This document shows positions 1-6,606 of a DNA stretch of 14,878 nt, piece by piece. The notes beneath the pieces are model-generated. The model was not told where the DNA came from. It saw only the letters and a program-made list of their open reading frames with translations, and did not search any database. Source of the DNA: DATKHR01 sp035939575. GTDB taxonomy: Bacteria; Acidobacteriota; Vicinamibacteria; Vicinamibacterales; CAVVIG01. The DNA lies in the NCBI GenBank assembly GCA_035939575.1, contig DASZFS010000394.1, forward strand, positions 1 through 14,878, read 5' to 3'. Both the position numbers and the translations under genes were made by a program. The number at the start of each line of letters is the position of its first letter. Position 1 is the first letter of the stretch.

Positions 1-1
1 C

Positions 2-337
2 GGCATCGTGAAGAAGAACGCGATCATGCAGATCGATTTCGCGCTCGAGGCGGAACGGAAGCACGGCAAGTCGCCGCGCGAGGCGATCTACGAAGGCTGC
101 ATCATCCGTTTCCGGCCGATCATGATGACGACGATGGCGGCGCTGTTCGGCTCGGTGCCGATCGCGCTTGGCTACGGCGCGGGCGGCGAGGCCCGCCGGC
201 CGCTCGGCCTCTGCGTGGTCGGTGGCCTCGTGGTGTCGCAGTTGATCACGTTGTACCTGACGCCGGTCGTGTACACGTACATGGCAGCGATCTTCAAGAC
301 CCGGGCGATTCCACAGACGGTGCCCGCGTCGGTTTAA
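2..337 (+). CDS. RND efflux permease, MdtB/MdtC-like, C-terminal fragment (5' end outside window)
   Basis: This is the last 111 residues of an inner-membrane RND (HAE1-type) drug/proton antiporter; the reading frame is open to the window edge, so the gene starts upstream. The visible part begins at GIVKKNAIMQIDFALEAER, the conserved segment of the C-terminal membrane half. Its first KN is the Lys-Asn pair that matches the proton-relay Lys of AcrB. It continues through RFRPIMMTTMAAL and GYGAGGEARRPLG, ending with the final membrane helix (LITLYLTPVVYTYM) and a short tail. It is closely similar to the matching end of the complete RND gene 30 bp downstream. A tandem pair like this, with GIVKKN-type signatures, is the arrangement of mdtB-mdtC, where two different permeases form one heterotrimer. 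A membrane-fusion protein gene probably lies upstream. Seen: motifs and truncation by the window. Known: RND family. Inferred: heteromeric partnership. Confidence 0.93.
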   Translation, partial: GIVKKNAIMQIDFALEAERKHGKSPREAIYEGCIIRFRPIMMTTMAALFGSVPIALGYGAGGEARRPLGLCVVGGLVVSQLITLYLTPVVYTYMAAIFKTRAIPQTVPASV

Positions 338-367
338 CCAGATTACCCGATTCCATTTGAGTGCCCC

Positions 368-3300
368 GTGAACATCTCTGAAGGATTCATCAAACGACCG
401 ATCGCGACCAGCCTGCTGATGGCGGCGATCGCGCTCTTCGGCATGGTGGCGTATCGCGCGCTGCCGGTGAGCGACCTCCCGAACGTCGACTTCCCGACGC
501 TGCTGGTCACCGCGCAGCTTCCCGGCGCCAGCCCCGAGACGATGGGCGCGTCGGTGGCCACGCCGCTCGAGAACCAGTTCTCGATGATCGCCGGCCTGGA
601 ATCGATGACGTCGGTCAACTCACTCGGGTCGACGCAGATCACGCTCGAATTCGACCTCAACCGCAGCCTCGATGGCGCGGCTGTTGACGTCCAGGCGGCC
701 ATCACGCAGGCCGCGCGTCTGCTGCCCCAAGGCATGCCGACGCCGCCGACCTTCACGAAAGTGAACCCCGCGGATCAGCCGGTGCTCTACCTGGTCATCA
801 CCTCGTCGACGATGCCGCCGTGGACGCTCGACGAGTACGCGGAGACGCGCATCGCACAGCGCATCTCGATGGTGAGCGGCGTCGCGCAGGTGCAGGTGCT
901 CGGCAGCCAGAAATACGCGGTCCACGCCCAGCTCGATCCCCACGCCCTGGCGTCGCGGCAGATCGGCATCAACGAGGTCGAAGCGGCCCTGCGCGCATGG
1001 AACGTCAACACGCCCACCGGCTCCATCATCGGCCCGCACAAGGCATTCACCCTCCAGGCCACCGGCCAGCTGATGAACGCGAGCGAGTACCGGGACATGA
1101 TCGTGACCTACCGCAACGGCGCGCCGGTGCGCCTGTCGGAGCTCGGCACGGTCATCGACGGCGTGGAAGACCAGCGGACGGCGTCCTGGTTCTACACCGC
1201 CGAGATCGAGCAGCGGGCGATCACGCTCGGCATCCAGCGGCAGCCCGGTACGAACACGATCGCCGTCGCGGACGCCGTGAAAGCGCTGCTGCCGCAGTTC
1301 CGCCTCGAGCTGCCGACCAGCGTGCACATGGACGTCCTCTACGACCGCTCCGACACGATCCGCGAGTCGTATCGCGACGTTCAGTTCACGATGGCGCTCA
1401 CGCTCGCACTGGTCATCATGGTCATTTACGTGTTCCTGCGGAACGTGTGGGCGACCGTCATCCCGAGCCTCGCGCTCCCGTTTTCCATCATCGGCACCTT
1501 CGCCGTCATGTACATGCTGAACTACAGCCTGGACAACCTGTCGATGATGGCGCTCATCCTCTCGGTCGGTTTCGTCGTCGACGACGCGATCGTGATGCTG
1601 GAGAACATCTACCGGCACGTCGAGATGGGCGAGGATCCGCTGACGGCGTCGCTCGTCGGGTCCCGCGAGATTGGCTTCACCATCGTCTCCATGACGCTCT
1701 CGCTCGCCGCCGTCTTCATCCCGGTGCTCTTCATGGGCGGCGTGCTCGGACGCCTCTTCCGTGAGTTCTCCGTGACGATCTGCGTGGCCATCCTCATTTC
1801 GGGCGTCGTGTCGGTCACGCTGACGCCGATGCTCTGCAGCCGGTTTCTCAAGAAGAGCGGCGGGACCGAGCCCGCCGCAGGCGCTGGCGGCGAGGGAAGC
1901 CCGGGGAGCACTGGGAGCCCGGTTGCCAACGACGGCCACCGCGCGGAGGGCCACGGCCACGGCGTCGAGTCCAAGTTCGGACAGATCACGGAGGCGGCAT
2001 TCGAGAGCATGCTCCGCGGCTACGACCGCACGCTCCAGATCGTGCTGCGTCACCGGCCGGTGACAATGGCGGCGTTCGCGGTCGTGCTCGTGCTCACGGC
2101 GGTGCTGTTCGTCATCGTCCCGAAGGGCTTCATTCCGAACCAGGACACGGACCAGATCGCGGTCACGACCGAGGCCGCCCAGGGGACGTCATACGACAAG
2201 CTCGTCGAATACCAGGCGGAAGTGGCAAACATCATCCGGCGCAACCCGAATGTCGAGGGCCTGGTCTCGACCGTTGGCGGCAGCGCGGCCAACACCCTCG
2301 GCGGGCCGAACCTCGGGCAGATCGTCGTGCACCTGAAGCCGCGGAACCAGCGGAAGGAGCTCGCCGACGATATCATCGAGAAGCTGCGGCCGGAGCTCGC
2401 CAACGTCGCAGGCATGGAGGTCTTCCTCCAGAACCCGCCGACCGTCCGCATCGGCGGCCAGGTGTCGAAGAGCCTGTATCAGTACTCATTGCAGTCACCC
2501 GACCGCGAGGCGCTGTACGACGCCGCGCGGAGCCTGACGAAGGCGCTTGGTGCGGTGCCGGGCCTTGAAGATCTGACGAGCGACCTCGAGGTCACGAGCC
2601 CGCAGGTCAACGTTCAGATCGACCGCGACAAAGCGGCCGCGCTCGGTGTGAACGCCAGCCAGATCGAGAACGCGTTCTACGATGCCTACGGCCCGCGCTG
2701 GGTCTCAACGATCTACGCGCCGGTCAACGAATACAAGGTGCTGCTGGAGCTGTCACCCCAGTTCCAGGCGGACCCGTCCGCGTTGTCGCTGCTGTACTTC
2801 AAGGCGACGCCCTCGTCCGGCGGCAGCTCGCAGGGCGCGTCGGCCGCGCAGTCGGCGGGAGGAGCCGCGCAGCCGGGAGCGCAGTCAGGAACTTCGCAGG
2901 CCACGGCAACGGGCGGAGCGGTTGTCCCGCTCGACACGCTCGCGCACATGACCCAGGTCATCGGACCGCAGACGGTCAATCACAAGGGCCAGCTGCCGGC
3001 GGTGACGATCTCGTTCGGGCTCAAGCCGGGCGCGTCGCTCGGCGGCGTGCTGACGCAGGTGCGCGAGATCGCCGATCAAAGCCTCCCCGAAACGGTCAGC
3101 GGCGGGTTCCAGGGTGCGGCCAAGGCGTTCCAGAGCTCGCTCGGCAACCTCGCCGTGCTGCTCGTGATCGCGATCATGGTCGTGTACATCGTGCTCGGCA
3201 TCCTGTACGAGAGTTACATCCACCCGCTGACGATTCTGTCCGGTCTGCCTTCCGCTGGTTTCGGCGCGCTCGTCACGCTGATGCTGTTCCGGATGGACCT

Positions 3301-3688
3301 CAACATCTACGCGTTCGTCGGGATGATCATGCTGATCGGCATCGTGGAGAAGAACGCCATCATGCAGATCGACTTCGCGCTCGAGGCGGAGCGCGGGGGC
3401 AAGAACCCGCAGGCCGCGATCTACGAAGGCTGTCTCATCCGGTTCCGCCCGATCATGATGACGACCATGGCGGCGCTCCTGGGAGCCGTACCGATCGCGC
3501 TCGGCTACGGGGCCGGCGGCGAGGCGCGCCAGCCGCTCGGCCTGGTCGTGGTCGGAGGCTTGCTCTTCTCGCAGCTCGTCACGTTGTATCTGACACCTGT
3601 CGTCTATACCTACATGGCGCAGCTCCAGAGCTGGCTGAAGTCACGCCAGACAACGACGGGCCTCCAGCCGGTCACGGTCGGTAAGTAG
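368..3688 (+). CDS. RND efflux permease, MdtB/MdtC-like, complete
   Basis: A 1106-residue proton-driven tripartite-efflux permease of the inner membrane. It opens with the usual first helix (ISEGFIKRPIATSLLMAAIA), followed by a periplasmic porter half. Helix 4 carries the proton-relay pair D405-D406 in GFVVDDAIVMLEN, and K995 in GIVEKNAIMQ matches the relay Lys of the C-terminal membrane half. The last helix ends LYLTPVVYTYMAQL. The GTG start at 368 gives the canonical N terminus; the RBS is weak, so translation may be coupled to the preceding RND gene 30 bp upstream. Two low-complexity insertions make it longer than typical members (about 1030-1050). One, about residues 497-534, is Gly/Ser/His-rich in the cytoplasmic loop between the two halves. 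The other, about 814-851, is Ser/Gly/Ala/Gln-rich in the second periplasmic half, just before the conserved GAVVPL strand. Substrates cannot be read from sequence. With the upstream paralogue it probably forms an MdtBC-type pump. Confidence 0.95.
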   Translation: MNISEGFIKRPIATSLLMAAIALFGMVAYRALPVSDLPNVDFPTLLVTAQLPGASPETMGASVATPLENQFSMIAGLESMTSVNSLGSTQITLEFDLNRSLDGAAVDVQAAITQAARLLPQGMPTPPTFTKVNPADQPVLYLVITSSTMPPWTLDEYAETRIAQRISMVSGVAQVQVLGSQKYAVHAQLDPHALASRQIGINEVEAALRAWNVNTPTGSIIGPHKAFTLQATGQLMNASEYRDMIVTYRNGAPVRLSELGTVIDGVEDQRTASWFYTAEIEQRAITLGIQRQPGTNTIAVADAVKALLPQFRLELPTSVHMDVLYDRSDTIRESYRDVQFTMALTLALVIMVIYVFLRNVWATVIPSLALPFSIIGTFAVMYMLNYSLDNLSMMALILSVGFVVDDAIVMLENIYRHVEMGEDPLTASLVGSREIGFTIVSMTLSLAAVFIPVLFMGGVLGRLFREFSVTICVAILISGVVSVTLTPMLCSRFLKKSGGTEPAAGAGGEGSPGSTGSPVANDGHRAEGHGHGVESKFGQITEAAFESMLRGYDRTLQIVLRHRPVTMAAFAVVLVLTAVLFVIVPKGFIPNQDTDQIAVTTEAAQGTSYDKLVEYQAEVANIIRRNPNVEGLVSTVGGSAANTLGGPNLGQIVVHLKPRNQRKELADDIIEKLRPELANVAGMEVFLQNPPTVRIGGQVSKSLYQYSLQSPDREALYDAARSLTKALGAVPGLEDLTSDLEVTSPQVNVQIDRDKAAALGVNASQIENAFYDAYGPRWVSTIYAPVNEYKVLLELSPQFQADPSALSLLYFKATPSSGGSSQGASAAQSAGGAAQPGAQSGTSQATATGGAVVPLDTLAHMTQVIGPQTVNHKGQLPAVTISFGLKPGASLGGVLTQVREIADQSLPETVSGGFQGAAKAFQSSLGNLAVLLVIAIMVVYIVLGILYESYIHPLTILSGLPSAGFGALVTLMLFRMDLNIYAFVGMIMLIGIVEKNAIMQIDFALEAERGGKNPQAAIYEGCLIRFRPIMMTTMAALLGAVPIALGYGAGGEARQPLGLVVVGGLLFSQLVTLYLTPVVYTYMAQLQSWLKSRQTTTGLQPVTVGK

Positions 3689-3712
3689 CGGGCAGCTCGA
3701 GGCGAGGATAAG

Positions 3713-3739
3713 GACGATATCGACGATATCGACGATATC
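3713..3739 (+). repeat. Three perfect tandem copies of GACGATATC
   Basis: Units lie at 3713-3721, 3722-3730 and 3731-3739, with no mismatches. Each 9-bp unit contains the palindromic hexamer GATATC, so three identical palindromes recur every 9 bp. The array fills the middle of the 59-bp gap between the RND stop and the GTG start of the GT-C gene, ending 8 bp before that start. It overlaps the zone where an RBS would sit, and no good Shine-Dalgarno is present. It may be a simple-sequence tract prone to copy-number change, or a protein-binding array; the sequence does not decide. Confidence 0.9.
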
Positions 3740-3747
3740 ATCTGGGC

Positions 3748-5448
3748 GTGCGTGACGCTGCGCGTGCAGGTCTCGTCGCTGTTGGCTTTCTGCTTCTCGC
3801 GTCGCCCGCGTCGTACGGATCGACCGGGTTTGCCTTTCTCACCGCCACGCTTCAGCTCGTCGCCGTCGTCGTCATCCTCGCGCTCTATTGGGATCGCATC
3901 GGGCAGGTCGGCGTCAGGCCCGGTGCGCGCCGCTGGATGGCCGCCGCAGCCGTCGGGGCCGTGGCCGGCTTTCTCGTTGTCGTCGCCGCCCGCGGATGGC
4001 TCCACGAGATCCTGATCTATCCGAACACCGCGGATCGAGCCGATATGCTCGTCCTGATCCAGCTTGGCATCCGGCGCGTCCTGCAGGGGCGGAATCCGTA
4101 CTCGACTTATCATCTGCCCTGGGACGCCACGCTGTCGTACGGGCCGATGATGTGGGCGCCCTACCTGGCGCCGCAGCTGCTCCACATCGATCTGCGGTTG
4201 CTGTCACTGCTCGGCGGGCTGTTCGTGCCGGTTGCCTGCGCGATCGCCGCGGTCGGGGGCGCCTTCCATGGACGTCTGGTGTCCGCGGCGGCGTGGTGCG
4301 GCCTCCTGCTGACGATCGCAGTCAACGGTGACCTCCGTCATTTTGCGCCGATGGCGCATACGCCGGTCTACTGGCCGCTCCTCGCCCTTTTCACGTGGCT
4401 CGTTGCCCGCGAGCGATGGACCGCCGCAGCGGTCGCCTGCGGCCTGCTCGTCGTTGCGCGAACAACGATGGTGTCGATTGCGCCCGTCCTTCTGATGGTT
4501 GTCTGGGGTCAGACCCCTCACAACCGGAAATATTTCGGAACCGTGGCGGCGCTGCTCGTGGCGGCCTCGGTGCTGCCCTACTTGCCGTTCGCCATCTGGA
4601 ACTGGGGCGCCCTCCGGTACGCCCTGGTAGGTGCCTATCAGTCGGTGATGAAGGGTTTCGTCTGGACCTCCACGACATGGGCTCAGGACACGCTGGGCCT
4701 GACCGGCCTGCTGCTCCGGCAAGGATGGCGGACGCTCGTCGAGCCGGCGCAGGTCGTCACGATGCTGATCGTGTATGTGTTCGCCTGGCGCGCGATCCGG
4801 CATGGCCGGCGTCCGCTGCCGTGGATGGGGCTCGCGCTGTTCGCGTTCAGCGCCACGACGCTCTGGCCGGTGCAATACGTGTACTTCGACGTCCTTCTAC
4901 TGTTCGCTTGCGCCGCGCTCGCCGAGACGCCGTGGCTCGACACGCCGCGTGTCATATCGGCCTGGGCCGCGACGCTGGCGGTCGCGCTCACCGTCCTCAT
5001 GGCCGTCGTGCGGGCGGACGTCCCCCGCGACACGACCCTGGACATCGGGTCTGAGGGAGACCGGCCGTTTCTCTACTCCGGCTTTGCGGACGACGAGCGC
5101 GGAAGCGGATCGTTCACATGGGTGGACGGCACCCGCGCCGAGATTCTCATACCGAGGCGATCGCGGCGCGACGCCGACCTCGACCTTGTCTGCGAGCCGA
5201 ACCTGCCGAGGCGCGACTCGACTCAGGACATGAGCGTCGCGTTGAACGGCATCGTGCTCGGCACCGTTTCGCTGCGCGAGGGGTGGCAGACCGTGACCCT
5301 GCCTGCGCCAGCGCGCGCCTGGCAGATCGGCGCCAACGAGTTGGCGCTGTCCTTCTCGAATGCCGTGTCGCCGCTCGAGGCAGGCATCAGCGCCGACGCT
5401 CGCAAGCTGTCGGTTGCCTTCGACCGTCTAACCGTTCGGACCAGATGA
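3748..5448 (+). CDS. Putative GT-C/GT87-like membrane glycosyltransferase with C-terminal beta-rich domain
   Basis: A 566-residue protein with two parts. Residues 1 to about 423 are very hydrophobic, roughly ten or eleven membrane helices. The loop after the third helix contains ADMLVLIQLGIRRVLQGRNPY followed by SYGPMMWAPY. The G-x-NPY and Y-x-P pattern after an acidic first loop is typical of polyprenyl-phosphate-sugar-dependent GT-C enzymes (GT87/DUF2029-like). These move sugars onto lipids or glycans on the outer face of the membrane. Residues about 424-566 are soluble and probably extracytoplasmic, with alternating strands such as VALNGIVLGTVSL, GWQTVTLPAP and IGANELALSF that resemble a jelly-roll. 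The GTG at 3748 is chosen because an in-frame stop lies at 3709 and the next start would delete the first helices; its RBS is weak. It is probably separate from the RND operon in function. It could instead be a general membrane protein of unknown function; the donor and acceptor are unknown. Confidence 0.75.
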   Translation: MRDAARAGLVAVGFLLLASPASYGSTGFAFLTATLQLVAVVVILALYWDRIGQVGVRPGARRWMAAAAVGAVAGFLVVVAARGWLHEILIYPNTADRADMLVLIQLGIRRVLQGRNPYSTYHLPWDATLSYGPMMWAPYLAPQLLHIDLRLLSLLGGLFVPVACAIAAVGGAFHGRLVSAAAWCGLLLTIAVNGDLRHFAPMAHTPVYWPLLALFTWLVARERWTAAAVACGLLVVARTTMVSIAPVLLMVVWGQTPHNRKYFGTVAALLVAASVLPYLPFAIWNWGALRYALVGAYQSVMKGFVWTSTTWAQDTLGLTGLLLRQGWRTLVEPAQVVTMLIVYVFAWRAIRHGRRPLPWMGLALFAFSATTLWPVQYVYFDVLLLFACAALAETPWLDTPRVISAWAATLAVALTVLMAVVRADVPRDTTLDIGSEGDRPFLYSGFADDERGSGSFTWVDGTRAEILIPRRSRRDADLDLVCEPNLPRRDSTQDMSVALNGIVLGTVSLREGWQTVTLPAPARAWQIGANELALSFSNAVSPLEAGISADARKLSVAFDRLTVRTR

Positions 5449-5459
5449 GTGCGTAGCAG

Positions 5460-5475
5460 GACCGGGACGCCGGTC
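5460..5475. terminator. Possible bidirectional hairpin between convergent genes
   Basis: GACCGG, loop GACG, then CCGGTC forms a perfect 6-bp GC-rich stem. It lies just after the stop of the GT-C gene and overlaps the stop codon of the minus-strand LCMT gene. There is no T tract on either side, so intrinsic termination is only possible, not shown. Confidence 0.35.
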
Positions 5476-6316
5476 AGACGCGCTCGAGCAGGCACGCGCC
5501 CGACCAGGGGCGCGACCCAGGCTGCGATCCCTCCGGGAGCATGGCCATCATGCGAAGGAAGATCGGGAGGCGCTTCAGCGAGGCCGCGGTCTTGAGCAGC
5601 GAACGCACACCCAGCACACGCCACCCGCACGATTCGAAGAATGCCGGCCCCTCATGCGGCGCGAAGAGAAATGGCGCACCCGCCTGCCGCACGAGGCTTC
5701 CCGCACGTTCGTTGATCATCACGAGCAGGCCAGGAGAGACGATGTCGACGATCCATCGATCGAACGTTGGCTGTGCCGCCAGGTCGCGGGCGAGAGCGCC
5801 GACTTCTTCGGGCATGAGATAGATGACAAGGCCCTCGGTCATGACGACGGCCCGCGAGGCCCGGCGTCCAAGCTCGTTGAACAAACCCCGCCGCGCGTCA
5901 TAGTTCGCAAGGTCAACCGGCACCCGCTCGAGGACGCACTTGGGCGTCTCATCTGCCAGAATGCCGGCCTTGTACTCGAGAATCTCGGGGAGGTCGACCT
6001 CCACCCATCGGAGCGATGGCGGAAGATCGAGCCGATAGGGCCGCGCGTCCAGCCCGGCAGCGAGGTTGACGACGAGGTCCGCGCCCTTCTCGATCTCTTT
6101 CGCCAGCAGTCGATCGAACGCGTATGTTCGGGCGACGACGGCCCACTCCATGTTGTCGTCGGACAGCGATTTAGCAATCCGCTCCCCACGCTCGCCGGCG
6201 AGCGCTCGGGCGAAGGGGTCGCGGAAAACAGCGTCGGGGCGATCGGTTTCGCGGGCGCGATACACGGCCACCCACCGGGCCGTGTCGGAAATGTCGCGAA
6301 TGAGAGGCTCGGTCAC
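5474..6316 (-). CDS. LCMT-family SAM-dependent O-methyltransferase
   Basis: A 280-residue soluble class I methyltransferase of the leucine carboxyl methyltransferase (PF04072-like) group. The SAM-binding motif I is LVVNLAAGLDARPYRLDLP (from about residue 81), followed by the acidic strand WVEVDLPEI (about 104-112) and the family motif MTEGLVIYL (about 159-167), all in the expected order and spacing. The N terminus (DTARWVAVYRARETDRPDAV) also matches the family. Bacterial members methylate carboxyl or hydroxyl groups of mostly unidentified small molecules, so no substrate is claimed. The start is GTG at 6316; no upstream ATG is available before an in-frame stop (the stop of the small gene 36 bp upstream). 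The RBS is weak, so translation may depend on the preceding small gene. It ends 25 bp from the convergent GT-C gene. The usual length for the family is 270-310 residues, so it looks complete. Confidence 0.88.
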   Translation of the reverse strand: MTEPLIRDISDTARWVAVYRARETDRPDAVFRDPFARALAGERGERIAKSLSDDNMEWAVVARTYAFDRLLAKEIEKGADLVVNLAAGLDARPYRLDLPPSLRWVEVDLPEILEYKAGILADETPKCVLERVPVDLANYDARRGLFNELGRRASRAVVMTEGLVIYLMPEEVGALARDLAAQPTFDRWIVDIVSPGLLVMINERAGSLVRQAGAPFLFAPHEGPAFFESCGWRVLGVRSLLKTAASLKRLPIFLRMMAMLPEGSQPGSRPWSGACLLERV

Positions 6317-6352
6317 CTCACGAACACTACCACGCAGACGTGCGCTTCTGGC

Positions 6353-6451
6353 TCAGTTGGCCTGGGATCCCGACGCGCCCTTCCGTTGCCTGCGGACCTT
6401 GACCCACACGAAGGCGATGACGCACGTCACGGCGACGAATATCCAGTACAT
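6353..6451 (-). CDS. 32-residue single-TM miniprotein
   Basis: A short ORF starting at ATG 6451 and encoding 32 residues. Residues 1 to about 17 (MYWIFVAVTCVIAFVWV) form one strongly hydrophobic helix. They are followed by a basic stretch KVRRQRKG and a small polar tail, the layout of an N-out/C-in membrane miniprotein by the positive-inside rule. The main evidence is the ribosome binding site: AGGAGGT lies 9 nt upstream, the best Shine-Dalgarno in the window. The gene sits between the MocR gene (155 bp upstream) and the LCMT gene (36 bp downstream, in the same frame after one stop codon), so it is probably co-transcribed with at least the latter. The frame stays open upstream to 6598, and a GTG at 6484 would give 43 residues, but only the ATG has a good RBS. 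Function unknown. Small proteins like this often sit beside a membrane partner; none is obvious here. Confidence 0.6.
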   Translation of the reverse strand: MYWIFVAVTCVIAFVWVKVRRQRKGASGSQAN

Positions 6452-6460
6452 GTACACAGG

Positions 6461-6467
6461 ACCTCCT
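6461..6467 (-). promoter_or_regulatory. Consensus Shine-Dalgarno (AGGAGGT) of the miniprotein
   Basis: On the minus strand the sequence GAAGGAGGT precedes ATG 6451 with 9 nt between AGGAGGT and the start codon. It decides this start over the in-frame GTG codons at 6457 (too close) and 6484 (upstream of it). Confidence 0.65.
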
Positions 6468-6606
6468 TCGAAGTCAGAGATCACCGGGGCAACGGCCGTG
6501 CCGCGCGCAATGGCGTGCAGATCGGCGCAGGTCGAGGCAGCGCTGACCGGCGATTCCGCGAGGCGCTGAACATTCTGGACGGGCGCTCGCCGGATCTGTC
6601 AGCCGC

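Noticed and set aside
620..2053. Long minus-strand open frame (477 codons) opposite the RND permease
   Set aside because: Its translation is full of Arg/His/Asp runs with no domain, and the plus-strand RND protein covers the whole span with conserved motifs. It is a GC-driven shadow.
3713..3739. CRISPR-like or direct-repeat array
   Set aside because: The units are only 9 bp, directly adjacent and without spacers, so this is a short tandem repeat.
6470..6606. Separate small gene in the stretch between MocR and the miniprotein
   Set aside because: A 30-codon ATG ORF (minus strand) exists but lacks an RBS and encodes an Arg/Pro-rich sequence; the frame continuous with the miniprotein has no supported start.
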